Notes under the pieces: model-generated
The model's database searches: none
What the model was told of the DNA's origin: nothing
The model's input: only the letters and a program-made list of their open reading frames with translations
Position numbers and translations under genes: made by a program
Assembly (NCBI GenBank): GCA_037074765.1
Contig: JBAMDO010000223.1
Span: 27,448-91,447 of the forward strand
Origin: Mansonella perstans
Lineage: Eukaryota > Nematoda > Chromadorea > Rhabditida > Onchocercidae
Reading direction: 5' to 3'
DNA: 64,000 nt
Part shown: positions 27,310-41,302 of the stretch, piece by piece
Position numbering within the stretch: the first letter of the stretch is position 1
How the letters are laid out: each line of letters opens with the position of its first letter

Positions 27310-30300
27310 GTCAAGGATAGAAAGATAAATTGACAGAACAATGAGTGATGTGAGTTATATTTTAGGCTTTGTTACACTAAGGCAGTGTGAGAGTAATGTT
27401 TGCTTAAATGGCGGAACATGTAAAGTAAACGATCAAGATCGAAGCTTCAATTGCCTTTGTCCACCTAGTTTCGAAGGATTACTATGCGAGTCGGAGAAAC
27501 TTTGTTCTTTGAAATGTCACAACAATGGAGTATGTGTGCTTACGGACGTCGGAAAACCGAAGTGTAATTGCTCGGAAGGTATTTGACCTTTTCTCATTCA
27601 TCGATTAATTCTTCTAAAGTTATCAAAATTCGGCTTAAAATAGTTAAATCATGTGCTGATACATGCAGACTTCTTCATGCGGCTTAATTACAGCGTGCAG
27701 TTATTGCCGTTGTTTAAACAGATATATCAATTCTTGGGTCATTAACTTTGCTACTTAATTGATTATGAGGTAAACTAAGTTGCAAAATCGAGAACTTTCA
27801 CTTATCTTTGTAGCGCTTTTTATACTGATTTAACTTAATGCACTACATGGCTTTGATCGCGGCATTTTTTTATAAGATGTGACGCTGACGTTCACTGAGA
27901 CCACTGCAGTCTATATTCTACGGTAGCCTGATCTTATTCTTCATTAAGTCGGAGCATTAGTCAGTGCTGCAGAAATACGTGTTACTGATTTTATCCTAAA
28001 ATAACCTAACTGAGGAAAGATTCTGACACATCTGCTATTGCAATGACTGACGAATTAAAGAGGAGAGGTAAAAGGAAATAATGATAGAAGTTTGCAGAAT
28101 TTTCGGGGGAATTATGTGAAATCGGTTCAATTGATTGTCAAATTCAAGGCTGTTCAAATGGTGAAAGGTATATTTTTCATTGTAACGTAATTAGGTAGAA
28201 ATGATTGCTACTGAATTTACTAACATGGTTAGGATACCGATGTTCATTGTAATTTTGATCCTACATTAATGATAATAGCCCAGAAATGATGGGATTTAAT
28301 TTGAACCTGACTTTTACAATTTGTAGATGCGTAGCAACTGAAAGAGGCAAGTGGCGTTGTGTGCATAATCCATGCATTCCAAACCCATGTCAACACAATG
28401 CAACATGCACTTTGGTCAAAGTAAGCAAGAAGTTTCAGTTTTTGCAAATTTGCTTTTTCAGTTACTAGAATGCAGTTTCAAACATTTCTTACAGTTGGTT
28501 TGAAGTAAATCAAATTTAAGTTAGTGTTCAGTATGATGAGCAGTTATTTAGCTTATTTTTCTATCTTTGGTATAACTGAGTTAGACTATTTCCAGGATAC
28601 CTTCGAGTGTGCTTGCACAAGAGGATTCGAAGGTGCATTGTGTGCAAATGATATTGATGAATGTATAACAATGCCTTGCAAAAACGACGCGATCTGCATG
28701 AATAGTCTTGGGTCATTTATCTGTCTCTGCAAGGACGGCTTCCGAGGTTCATCCTGTTTTCTTTCTACTAAGTCTTCGCATCGTACTTAAAATTTAGAAG
28801 TTGCGGGCAATGAGATTATAGAATTTATCTTGGTCCAGAACGATAAACTTGGATCAATCTAAACCATTCTCGAGAAAATCTCTTTTCATTATAAATATAC
28901 TGATATCAATTTTCTTGGCTATTTGTTTTCATTGCTGCTGATTCATTTTTTTGTGAACGTTATGGACCTCTTTTACTTCTTTCAAACACATCGCTTCCTG
29001 CGGTCTTTTGATAGAATTCAAAATTAAATTTATAATATAAAGCAACAATAAAATAATTATTTCAATTACATTTCAGGTACTTTATGCGAGGAAAGTACAT
29101 TATGTGATTCCAATCCATGCTTCAATAACGGAATTTGTAGTATTGTCGATGGCTTATATCACTGCATTTGCCAACCTGGCTTTACCTCTGATCGATGTCA
29201 AGTAAATGATTATGTAATTAATTATAGTTTCGGCTAATTGACATACTGGGACACAGGAAAATTTGGCAATTTCAACTTTTTGCCGAACAAAACATCAATT
29301 TCATTTCTTTCAAAATAACTTTGAGCTGTTTCATAACTCAGATAGGGAATCATTCGACGCTTAAGTATGCGAATGATTTTGCAATATTAATAGAAACATC
29401 TTATCACCTTCTAGCCAAGTAATTCTGTATATAAATCGTATTGTTTCCATTAGAAAAAATTAAAAATGGAAAAAAAAAACGAAGTAAAGAGGAAGAAAAA
29501 GATTTATGTTGAATAAATTATTGTCACTTAATAAGTTATCTCAAAAGCTTGAAAGAAAATTTACAGGAACGAATTGAGGAAGGATGCAACTGCAAAAGTG
29601 ATAAGCAAATTTGTGTCAATGGAATATGCAAATGTCCTGATGGATTTATGGTGAGATTTTGATGAAAGATATTTTGAAAATGTTAGAAGAGAAAAAATTT
29701 GAGGAAGAACGGTTAGTGTAATTAACTTCTCACTTCTATTCATTTACAGTGTTGTAAATTGCAGGGCAAAGATTGCGATCAGCCGGTGTCATGGTCATGT
29801 GTTAAAAGTGGAAGCTGTGAAAATGGCGGTACTTGTCTTGAAACCACTGGTGCTTGCTTATGTCCACCTATTTTCACGGGTTTACGCTGTGAACACGCGC
29901 TTGAATGCACCGTTGATGAGTATCTCTTAAATCAGCATAAATTTTTACAAGTGTATCAATACGATAAAGCAGACATTTATTAACTTCTAGCGAGTCTTGT
30001 TGGTTTCAGCTAATGGAAAGTCTATTCTTTGATTGGAATTAAATTGGTCACTGACCTATACTTGTATTTGTTGATTATTCAACTCGTTTACCTGCATTTC
30101 AGGAGTCCTTGCGTACACGGTAGCTGTATGTGGTCTGCAAATGGAACTATCTGTAATTGTAACAATGGTTTTGAGGGAAAAAATTGTGAGAGCAGTGCCT
30201 CAGAAATCGATCCATGTTTGCGAAGGAATTGTAATACAGGTACTTCTTTTTGACCTGAAACTTGTCTCTTCATTAATGTTTTTTAGAAAGCGAAGAATTT

Positions 30301-33300
30301 CTCTATTCGAAGATACTTCGGAACTTGAAGAAGTGAGCATGCTGAAGGCAGTTAAAGTTATCAGTTATATCAACAGAGAAATGTCTTTTATAAAACTTCG
30401 GAATTGATTTTTTCTAACAGGTCGGTGCATTGTCAATGGAAGTTCAGCAATTTGTATTTGTCCAGACGAGAATTCAGGTGAATTCTGCGAAAATATGGAT
30501 ATCTGTAAAACAAAGCCGTGCATGAACGGAGGCAAATGCGTTGCTGATTTTATGAGTAAGTTACAGAAATCCGATTTATTGTTTCACAAAATTTATTCCT
30601 TGTTGTACTTTTGCATTGTATTTTACTTTACAATCTCGTTCTCAATTCAATTTTGATGTTTCTCGTACTTATTCGCTAGTACTTGTTAAACTTAATTCGC
30701 TTCGGAGAAGTTCATACCTATGCGAGAATTTGTCGAATTAATTTAATTGAACTTATATGAAAGTGGTTGTTAAAAAAATGGCACATTATAACAGTGACAA
30801 CTCATTGTAATGCTTCGATTCAGATACTGGCTTCAAGTGTATTTGTGATGAGCACTTCAGCGGTACACGTTGCGAACTAACAGTGCACGGAACGGAATGT
30901 GATCCGGGATGCATCGCAGGTGAAATTTGTGAACAAAGAAATGGTACTTTTGCTTGCATTAAAGTAAGAGATTTGTCCGTTATCAGACTAACAGGAGTAA
31001 CAGTGTTGTAGGGATTCTTCTAAAGCACTCACTTTTGCATCTAAATATTCTTACAGAAAGTTTTGAAAAATAATTCTCAAAAAAATATTTTTTAGACTCA
31101 AATATCTTGTCTTGATTGTGTGCATTCATTTCGATGTATTGAAAACGGTAAATATGCGGTGTGCCTTTGTGACACTTCTTGGACAGGACCGAAGTGTGAT
31201 CTACGAGTTGAGGTTTGACTAATTTTATTCAGCTGACAAGGAAAGAGTAAGTTGCATTAGACATATTGCTATTAAAAGATGAAATGATTGGATCGTGGAA
31301 GTAATCAGTAAGGTGGATGATCACTTCCACGATCTAATCATGTTTGTTAACGCATTATCAGAAGTGTATTGTTCTGATCGGAAGTTATAAGTGACTCCCA
31401 GGTAATTAGTACCCAACAGAGAATTATTGAGGGTGTATTATTCACTGTTGACATTCAACATGAATTTGATCCATTTATAGGAATGTCTAAATCTCTCGTG
31501 TGCCCATTATCAGATTTGTCGAAATGAGCCTACTAGTGCTGGAACAGTAACCTCCTGTGGATGTGCGCCAGGTCTAATTGGGACAGATTGTGCCATAAAT
31601 ACTGCTGTAACATTTCACAACACATCATTCTTTCTTTATCAATCATCAGATAGCCTTATTGGGCATGTTTTTTTTTCCTTTGTTATTTGTTGTGCCATCT
31701 GAATAATAGACATTTTTATTCAATGTTTCTTTACATTACTATAGATCTTTCTATATGTTCTATAAAATTTATTTTTCGCAATTCTCTGCGATCAGTTTTC
31801 ATTCTAATATAATATTCGAAGTCAGACAAACTTACAAAAAACTACTTTTTGCTCTCATTTCTTTTTCAGGTTAACACAGTCTGACTACTCATTAAAGATT
31901 ACATTTCGAACAACAGTAGATGATACGCATATATTATCCGCAGAAGATATCTTAAGTCAAATACAGTTCGCTTTAAGCATACGACGGGGTTTTTTATATG
32001 GCAATTTCAGTGGTTTTGTTTACCGAAAATTGTTGCCATTTGCTGTAAATGATAACCATTGGTACACTGTACTGTTCAGTAATACTAATAAGGTTTGAAA
32101 TCATACTTTAGTTTTACTTATTTTCTGAAATCATCTAGTCATTTGATGTTTCGAATGTTAGTGCCAATATATGTCGAAGCCGTTGTGAATAATTAAATAG
32201 GAAATCAAAATATGTAATCTACCATCTGTGAATATCACAACATAAGAGTACATTCTGTTGATGACTTACGGTAACATGTCGTGTGTAGAAGGAAATATTC
32301 AGGTAGCATGTGTGCGTGGAAGGAAATATTTTGAGCGGGAAAATAACTTTGGGAAATCGATTTATTAAATCCAATATTAAAATTAAGACTAAGTGGGAAA
32401 TCGATTATTCAGTCCAAATATTGAAATTAAGACCAAGTCGGAATTATTCTTGACTCTTTTCGAATTGTAAGAATTTAAAGTGGTTAATGATCCTTATGTA
32501 ATGTATATGAATTAACGCGACTATCAGTCATGAAATTAGAATGTTTGCACATTCTCAGATTGTTTCGTTAGAAATACGCGAAGGAGATTTTGTCCTATCG
32601 CGTCTAAAAATGAAAGAACGCAAAAATATGGGCATCTATTGGACACGAATAGGCAAAGGTCGTGCAGGTGGCTTCAGAGGTTGTATTCGTGATCTGTTTA
32701 TTAATGGAGAATTCACTGACATGCTTAAATTAGCGTAAGTATTATAAACATCAAAATACATGAGGAAGTTTTTTTTTCTTTTTCATCTATTGTGAAACAT
32801 AAATCAATTGACTCACCTTGACTGGATATGCGTTAAATACGCGATTTGAAATTATGAGCTGATAGAGGGACGGAAATTTTCAAGCGTATTTCATCTATTA
32901 AATTGTTAGCTTGCTCATTTTAAAGATTGTTGAGTCAAAACTTGAACAAATACTGGAATTCCCAAGCGCACTTGCTCATTTCAGTAATGTATTCGGAGTC
33001 ATAGAAGGATGTCAGCGTTCCAAATTATGTTCTCCTAATCCGTGCCAAAATGGTGGCACTTGCATTGATCAGTGGGATGAATTTCGTTGTGAATGTAAAA
33101 AACCATTCTTGTCACCATATTGCATACAACAAACAGATGAAGTGACTTTTGGTCATGATAATTTAAAGTCTCGATTGGAATTAGATGTAGAACAAAATCT
33201 AGAAGACATTAAACTATATACGGATATTAATTTCTTGATGAGGACTAACAAGCCCAGTGGGACATTGTTATATCTTGGTGAGAAGGTATGTTTCATTTAC

Positions 33301-36300
33301 CTAAGATATTCCGTAAACTGAGATTTTATAACTTTTTATGGCTTCTATCTTTTAACATTTGAAAACTTAAAGTGAAGAACATTTGTTTTCATGGACAGAC
33401 GTTATGGTTTCAAACGGTCATGATGAAAGGTATTACAGATGTAGACCACAGTGGAAAAATTGCTCAGGAGTATTTTTTATTTAGGATAGTGATGATATTG
33501 GAACTTTCGTAGCACTGCAAATTCTCAACGGTTCCTTAAATATACGAACACGATTGGGAGGCAAGAAAGTGTTTGCAAGAAGTATATCAGATAAAATCGA
33601 TGATAATAAAGTGCATCTGATAAGTTTAATCAGAGATCGAAATAATTTCACTGCAAGTTTCTGTTTTATTCCTGTTTCGTCTTTATTTGAATCTTAACTT
33701 ATATTCTCACTTTACTTTGCAGAGTCCACGTTTGCATTCATGAATGTAGAATGAAAGTAAAAATTTGTTGATGAGTATATATGCTAAATGAGAAGATATG
33801 ATCAACTCAGGAATGGAATGTTGACTTGTTATTTTATTACTTCTCCTGCGGTAAATACCACTTACTGCAGGTCACAATAGATGGTGTGACAACAATAAAA
33901 TTCGACATTGAAAATCGTTTTGATCATCCACTACTAGCAGACACCTTAGTCTTGGGTAGTAATGAAAATTTACCTGCGGATGCATTTGTAAGTAGTGACT
34001 ATTTCAAAGGGACATTACAAGACTTACGTATCAACAACTATGTGGTTCCACTTACAACACTGCCTACTGATATCGAAATACAACAGTTTGGCATTCAGAT
34101 CAAAGAGGATAATATTCTGCAGGTAGTTACCATTTACTGATATACAAGAGCAGAATGCAGAAACTTTTTTACTTTTTTTTTCATTTGATGAAATCAGTAA
34201 AATTACCTGTTATGATTTGTTGCTCCTTAACATTCAAGAGTTAGTGACGCAAAATTAATGAGTCTAGACACTAGTTTTCTATTTTGTTCCATTTGTTAAG
34301 AAAGGAAACATTTCATTAGCTTAATGTAATTTGTAAATATACTGCAGCTTCTAATAATACAACCATATGTGCATTATTGTTATTTCATGTTTCAATCATA
34401 AAAGCACTAGTTCGTAATTTTTTAAATCTTAAAAATTTTCTCCAGTTTACAGCAAGATAATTCTTTTGTCTTAGAGATTAGTTTTCTATTTTGTTCCATT
34501 TAATTCCATTCTATAGGGGGAAGTATCGGATGATATTTGCGCACTTCTGAAGCCATGCGTGAATGGAGAATGCTCGAACACATTTAACGATTTTGAATGT
34601 ATATGTGAGTATTCGTGGACTGGAAAGCACTGCAATGAACGTGATCACTGCGCGCTTTCGTCTTGTGGCGCAAATGTAACCTGTACTAATTACTACGGTG
34701 GTTACGTTTGTAAGTGCACCTGTCATTTTATAAAATTGTTTTCACATATCATTCAAATTAACCTTATTCATTTTGTTCAAAATGTCAAGTAAATGGTAAT
34801 GTTGTAATTTTATTGACAGGCAGTTCACCAGCAACATTTGTTGCCACATCGTCTGCAAAATTTAAATTGGAAGACAGTGGTGATATGGAAGATATTTCGA
34901 ACCCTTTACAGATCAACTTTATGCTACGAACTCGTTCATTGTCGGGTCAAATTATTTGTTTGGTAAGCTTTACTTTAATTCTGTAATGATGGAGTTTCTT
35001 GTAATGTAGGAAATTGACGACATTGAATTTTTGCAAATATCAAAGAGCATTTTTTATCATTATTTTTATGCATGTGGTTTAGTTGCTCATACCGATATTT
35101 ATTTTTTAGAAAACTCTGACTTCTTTCATATCCATCTTTCTGGAAAATGGTTTACTTATCTATGAGGCATTGATAAATGGGAATGTGAAAAAAGAAGGCG
35201 CGAATCTGGTAGTAAATGATGGTGCGATGCACAGTATCGATATCAACCAAAATAGTTTATATATCGATGGCAAGCTCAGTACCATGAATTCATCGTTTCC
35301 CTTGCCGCTGAAATATTTTGATTTCACTGATAATTTCACCTTAGTAATTGGACAACGAAGTGATGAAATGCCATCATTCGATGTAAGTTAATTTTTCGAA
35401 ATATGAAAAGTGGAGTTGCTTTTTCTTCCGTGAATTGTATTTGTTTTCTTTTGAAGTCAAGTTCCCGGAAATAAAACCAAAATCCGTTACAAAGGCTTTC
35501 TAATTAGTAACACCTGGTAATTTTCGGCATTAATTAATTTCTGATACTCTCGGTCACAGATAGTCTCTATAAATATTAACCTATCGCCCAAGTAAAACAG
35601 TACGAATTCAGTTTCCACATTACATCATGAGGCAGAATATATGAGCAGCTATTTTTCGTATTGCAGTAATATTTGAAATATGTTGGTAACTACTAATAAT
35701 TGAATTGGATCTTTGTATTAAGTCAGTCGTTATATTCAATGCTTTTATTTTGCAAATACACCCGCATTTGCTAATCTGCTGTGATAATTTTTTTTTTTGG
35801 ATAATAATAAGCTTTGTTTCAGGGTTGCCTGGAAAATGTACAGATCGGAACAGCTCCACCGATTTCGTTTTTTATTGGTAATCAAGCTGGTGGTTTGTTG
35901 GAAAATACTACCCATTTCAAGCTAATAAAGAGTCGAAATATCATAGATAATCGTTGCTACGCTGAGGACCTTTGCGGTTTGGTAAATCCATGCAAAAATA
36001 ATGCAGTTTGTCATGATTTGTGGAATAAGAGAATCTGCGAATGCCAACCTGGCTTTACTGGCACTTTTTGTGAGGTTGAAAACTTTCTTAAAGTTGTGAT
36101 ATTGAACAATTCTTATCCGTAACTGATTCTGGAGAACATGTTATTAGTCTAAATAACTGATTCCAAGTTTATGGTTTGCAGTTCCTTTTCTTATAATTTT
36201 TGGAAGTGATTGCTTGGTAGGAAAATTCGAACATAAACAAACATTTCAGTAATTTTTCCATTTTGCAGATACGAATTGACAGATGTGAAAATCACACTTG

Positions 36301-39300
36301 TAGATTTGGTGCATGCATTAATGGTATCAGCGAATTTAGGTTAATTTTAATACTTTTCGTTGTTATCTGTGCTTTTTTTAGAACGATTTACAAAAAGATG
36401 CGATCGGTTAAATGCTTCCCAATCAAAGTAAAATAATCTAACTGAAACTATGAAAATTATTTTTTATTTCTTGTTTACGCTGTTTTTTAATAATTCGTTG
36501 CAGCTGTGTTTGCTCGCCCGGCTATGGTGGACAATTCTGTGATGAAGAAATGAATTTGTGTAAACTATCGCCATGCTTGAATGGTGGAAACTGTACAATG
36601 GCAAATGGCAAATACAATTGTGATTGTCCAGCTCATTTTGTCGGATCACACTGTCAAGCACTCGTAAGAATTCCACATGCATTTATGATAAATGAATAAA
36701 GTGGATAAAATATCTGAACTGAATAAATGACATAGAACTGAAACTGTGTAATGACAATAATATAATGATCAAATTAAGAATCATCATATCTGTCCTTTGA
36801 TGCAATGTTTTTTTAGAAGTCATCAAAATGTTTTCCTTCGCAATGTGAAAATGGAGCGAACTGTACGGTAATTAAGGTCAGATATTATTCTTTTTACATA
36901 GAAGAAAAGTGATTTAGTTATAAAGCGGCAGGAAGTATTAAAAAGAGAATTTCATTTAAAAGAAATAAAACGGTTTTTATACTGGAAAACTAGAAAAAAT
37001 GATGAATAAAACTCAAATAACTTTCGAAAAAATTGATCGTCATTTTTTTAAAATTGCCGCAACATTTCTATAGAAAGTTTTTCTAATCCCAACTATGGAA
37101 GCATGAATAAATTTGAACAAGTGAAGTGTTTCGCTTCTGTTTCATATTTTAGGACACATTTAAGTGCGATTGCCCGCCAGGTTTTGATGGTATACTTTGT
37201 GATGTACAAAAAGATATTTGTCAGTTAAATCCATGCAAAAATGGGGCGACATGCCTGTCAAAAGATGGCGATTTTAAATGCATTTGTGCCATTGGTTATG
37301 AAGGTACTGACTCTATCTTAAATTATTTCATTTTCAAGGCAAGAAGAAAATATTTAAAAAAACTAATTTTATGAACTCATTTATTTAGCAGTATTGAAAG
37401 CCGTCATAGAACTATTCAAGCCATCTTGACTTCAGAATTTCCCACTTCGCAAAAAAAGGCATGATATAATAGAATAAGAAGTTAAAAGAATTAGGCAAAT
37501 CGTTTTTTGAGATGTTTTTGTTTACCTTATGAATAATATTCAGGAAAATCAGTCTTGTTTCTTAACTAGAACTATTTTTTGAGAAATTTATGCAGTATAA
37601 GAATTTTTGCTCATAAAGTGATCTGCTTTGCATATTAAACTAAAAATCTAATTTCTTTGCATATCTTGAACTGATATGATCAGCTATAAAATAATCCATA
37701 AGTTTCGTCACATTTTGCAACGTAACATGCAGTTCCTCTATTCTACTTTTATAGGTCGAATTTGTGATGAAATGAAAGATTACTGTAGCACGTCACCGTG
37801 TGTACATGGTCAGTGCAGCACAGTAACTGACAGTTTCTTATGTAACTGTAAGCCGGGCTGGAACGGTGAATACTGCGACATCGATATCAATGAATGTTTA
37901 CGATTTCCTTGTGAACACGATGGTAACTGCACCAATACACCTGGATCATATCACTGTAACTGCGACAGTTATTATTTAGGTCATTTCTTCTATATTTTTC
38001 CCGAAATCCTGTTTAATGACATTCATAACTCTCTAAATCATTACTATCATTCAAGCTCTTAAGCTCAAGTACTACTCAGAAAACACTTATGTCATGAAAG
38101 CCTGTGTTTCGAATCGATTTAATGAGTATTTCTTCTGCTGGTCATTGGAAGTATGGTGCCCTTTGGTTTTTTGATCGTAATATGCTTCAATAATGTAACA
38201 GTGTGACATGTTTGAGTTAAAAGTCTTTATAATGTTGCTAATTAGTTCTGAAATTTTAGGAGATCAATGTGAAATAGTGGGCAGTTGTGCAGACGGGCCA
38301 TGTGGTGATAATGGTGATTGCGTACAGGAAACATCGACTACACATTCATGTATCTGCAAACTAGGATATACTGGTGATGAATGTGAAATAATGACTGATT
38401 ACTGCAGTCCAAATCCGTGTGAGAATGGTGCTATGTGTCAAGGCTTCATCGGTGGTTTCAGCTGCTCATGCTTAGCTGGTTTTACAGGTTATTTAATCTC
38501 AATAAAAATTGGAAGCTTTCCTTAACTAAATTCTAACGAAAAAAGAAATTAAAATTTTCACAACATATCTGGGCACAGTTTCTCTCTTTCCAACCTGTGA
38601 AATTTAAAAATTCTTCAAATTCTTTTTTAGAACTTTAAATTCCTACAAGTAATCGTTATAAGGAAGAAATTATCTTAGAAAATTCCTTATACTTTTTCTC
38701 TCTTAAAAATTTCTGACTACCGGAGATAAATAAAAGCGATTTTGGTGCTGTAAAAGTAAAACGTTAATAATTTTGAACATTCAGAGACATCATTAGCAGT
38801 TTCAATTTAACTTGTACCTAAACAATATCAAAACGCAAATTCTAAATGGTTGAATAGGAAAAACATGTTCGGTGGATATTGACGACTGTGTTAGTGAAGT
38901 ATGCCAAAATGGTGGACGTTGTACGGATCGTGTGAATGGATACGAATGTGACTGTAAAAATACAGGTTACCAGGGTACCCACTGCACTGAGGATATCAAT
39001 GAATGCGAACAGGACTTTTGTATCTTCGGTAGATGCACCAATTTGATTGGTTCATATGATTGTATTTGCGATATAGGTTAGTTCGTTAGCTAGAGAAATT
39101 GCCAAACCACAATAAACTACAAATTAATTGGATGATTGCTTCAGGATATATTGGAAAGAGATGCAATATAGAAGACCCTTGCGTTCCGGATACTTTGAAT
39201 CGAACTAGACACGATTGTGTGCACGGCATATGTGTGCGTCCTGTAATCAGCATAAAGAATGGTATAGAAGTGGCAAGTTATGAATGCGAATGTGAGTTCG

Positions 39301-39943
39301 GTTATGGCGGAGAGTATTGCATCCATTTAATCGAGAAGAGCAGGTACATAGCTCCATTTTATTTCTGATTAGGATTGTTTATGGATTCTTTCAGTATATC
39401 ATGAGTTTTTGTTAACATAGAATGTGAAATCTTTATGTTATATTTTGGTATATTGTGATGTGTGTTCCGGACATGTCAGTTAGCGTAGATAGTAGATGTG
39501 GGACCTTTGTAAGCCAACTTTTACATTATTTCGTTGCATTAAAGAATTACGCCGAAATTTCAGGTCTGTTTCATTAGGCTATATAGTTGGACCGATACTG
39601 GCTCTTGTAATCGCATTGCTCATCATTGGCTTTGTGTTATTAGCAGTAGTAATGATTCGTGGACGACGTGCAACTCAGGGTACCTATAGTCCATCCCATC
39701 ATGAAAATAGTATTTCGCAAATGCCGGTTCGGTTTAAAATTGCTTCTATATTTCTTGCTACTTTTAATCTCACTTTCTTAAAATACCGAATAAATTAATT
39801 TTGTAAAAGTGACATGTAGAAAGTAATTACAATGAGGAATAAAATCGCTAAGAAACTCTTTATATAGATAAAAGCATGGACAAATTTCTCTGTTTCAGAT
39901 GAATTCAGTGCTTAAATCTCCACCTGAGGAGAGATTGATATAG
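27228..39943 (+). CDS. crb-1: Crumbs apical polarity receptor, complete, 32 exons
   Basis: Type I membrane protein that defines the apical domain of epithelia with PALS1/Stardust-, PATJ- and FERM-type partners. Exons: 27228-27309, 27366-27578, 28098-28167, 28327-28420, 28596-28746, 29077-29201, 29567-29650, 29765-29919, 30103-30239, 30421-30555, 30824-30963, 31096-31212, 31481-31666, 31880-32092, 32559-32734, 32985-33285, 33485-33652, 33871-34122, 34517-34709, 34820-34962, 35110-35382, 35823-36074, 36269-36339, 36504-36663, 36817-36876, 37153-37303, 37755-37979, 38260-38487, 38858-39076, 39145-39343, 39564-39726, 39899-39943. Phases match throughout; 5181 nt, about 1,726 aa. Order: signal peptide, ~14 EGF, LamG, EGF, LamG, 1-2 EGF, LamG, 12 EGF, TM, short tail. 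The exon 1-2 and exon 13-14 junctions are ambiguous. Intron 17 has a GC donor. Symbol given by homology to the nematode gene. Confidence 0.93.
31284..31343. repeat. imperfect inverted repeat in Crumbs intron 12
   Basis: The arm TGATTGGATCGTGGAAGT (about 31284-31301) is matched by its complement ACTTCCACGATCTAATCA (about 31322-31339) with one mismatch, separated by about 20 nt. It could fold into a hairpin in the pre-mRNA or be a small mobile-element footprint. Confidence 0.6.
31590..32734 (+). other. Crumbs laminin-G domain 1
   Basis: Spans the end of exon 13 through exon 15. It starts near TAVTFHNTSFFLYQ and closes with the typical GFRGCIRDLFINGE. The exon 13 end is unclear: a GT donor after 31666 with acceptor AACACAG (exon from 31880), or a GC donor after 31662 with TTTTTCAG (exon from 31870). 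Both keep the frame and differ by a few residues. Confidence 0.8.
33130..34122 (+). other. Crumbs laminin-G domain 2
   Basis: Encoded by the 3' part of exon 16 (EVTFGHDN onward, INFLMRTNKPSGTLLYLG), exon 17 (HLISLIRDRNNFT) and exon 18 (VTIDGVTT, DYFKGTLQDLRINN). The hinge FT|VTIDG is reached only through a GC donor (ACT|GCAAGT) after 33652. Confidence 0.8.
34840..35900 (+). other. Crumbs laminin-G domain 3
   Basis: Encoded by exon 20 (ATFVATSSAKFKLED, INFMLRTRSLSGQI), exon 21 (HSIDINQNSLYIDGK) and the start of exon 22 (GCLENVQIG), giving the standard LamG core and the closing glycine-cysteine. It is followed directly by the second block of 12 EGF repeats, which includes calcium-binding types (DINEC, DIDDC). 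Confidence 0.8.
39564..39943 (+). other. Crumbs transmembrane helix and cytoplasmic tail
   Basis: Exon 31 encodes the membrane helix (GPILALVIALLIIGFVLLAV), a basic stop-transfer (RGRR) and the FERM-binding motif GTYSPS. Exon 32 adds only MNSVLKSPPEERLI and the stop. EERLI is the invariant Crumbs PDZ ligand for PALS1 and PAR-6. The tail is about 38 residues, like that of flies and mammals. Confidence 0.93.
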
Positions 39944-39965
39944 TAATCACAGAGTAATTATGATG

Positions 39966-39971
39966 AATAAA
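39966..39971 (+). terminator. Crumbs poly(A) signal
   Basis: AATAAA lies 23 nt after the TAG stop at 39943, which implies a very short 3' UTR for the Crumbs mRNA. Confidence 0.55.
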
Positions 39972-40719
39972 CACTTTTTACGGGTTTGGCAATATACCTT
40001 TAACTGTTCTCCAATTATTTTTGCGATAGAAGAATATTTCTTTGCTTTCACTCTTTGTATGGCTAAATATGTACTGATATAGTTAATGAGTTCATTAAAT
40101 ATACTTACTCAAGTAGACATATTTGATGAACTATACTGAATATAATTAGTCGAAAAACTGACATTCAGAAATACCAGAGTATGTATAAGTTTCAGTTCAA
40201 TCAAATATTTCAAGTTAATTCTTACTGATTTATCAAGGATGATCCTTTATTTGTTTTCTTTGCTTCTTTTTAATGAAAAACCATAAACATGAATTGATCT
40301 TTTAACAGCTTTGAAGCTACCGTTTCTATTATTTCCTTCCATTTTGCATTGGTATTTATTCCATTACAAATTGTATATAACGTTGTAACCTTTTGATTAT
40401 TGAATAAGTCAGTTGGAATGACTAATTGTGGACAAAATAACAATATTCAAGAATGACAAACTCGAACACTTAACATGACAATACATATATGGTGCGAGAA
40501 CAAATCTCAAAGAGATCATATAAAGGTCATATATAATTTCCAGGCTTTGAAACATTGTGACCTTGCATTAATAAGTTGATAATTTTAAGAAGAAAAATTC
40601 CAAAATGATCTCACTAATTGCACGCACTAATGTAGACATTCCTGGAATACAGAAATTAGTTATTAAACTGTTTAATAAAAATTTCAACTTGAAAACTTAA
40701 AATTTAAAGGCAAAGCACA

Positions 40720-41302
40720 TGACTTATTTATTATATCAGTGTTGAATGAGGATCGATAAAGTAAAGCCACAAACGTCTTAAATGTTCTTTCCTTTCTTTT
40801 CCTTCTTACGAAAGTGTTATTATAATTTGCGCTTTTCAACCTCTTCTCTGCTTTCAGCTTTGAGAGTGACATCCGAAATTTATTTGTATCTTTTAGTTTT
40901 GTTTGTTCGATTGAATGTAATTTCTAACTTTGTTAATTTCAACCCAATACTGATAAGCATGTCAAACAAGCATTATAAAATTAATTTTTAGTCTGAGCGA
41001 CTTTCCGATCCTTTCTCCTTCCCTTTGTGATCTGCTACCTGTTCACCTATTAGTATACACCAATTTATGATTGATATCATTTCATTTACCCTCTTTGAAA
41101 GATTTAAGCTTACCATTTTTCTTTCAAGATCTTATAATGAGTAAGTCCTCATATCATCAATAAAGTCATAAAGGTATTGGTTTTGATATTGACTTTAAAA
41201 GTATTATTAAGGCAGGAATGTCGTCCGTTGGTTGGTAAATAAGAAATAAATACTCTAATATTTTGTTCATTATTTCCGATGTGCCAAATGCTTACTGTTA
41301 TA
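40720..41302 (+). repeat. dispersed duplication, copy 1
   Basis: About 583 bp, nearly identical to 50771-51357 in the same orientation. Differences are a handful of substitutions and one 4-nt insertion (extra TTAT in copy 2). The shared block starts at TGACTTATTTATTATATCAG and stops abruptly after GCTTACTGTTAT. It encodes nothing recognisable and no terminal repeats were seen. It looks like a recent duplication or a non-autonomous element. Confidence 0.9.

Noticed and set aside
40782..40991. 69-codon frame inside the duplicated block as a transposon protein
   Set aside because: Low-complexity Phe/Ser/Leu content with no transposase motif, and the frame is not kept in copy 2 because of the 4-nt insertion.
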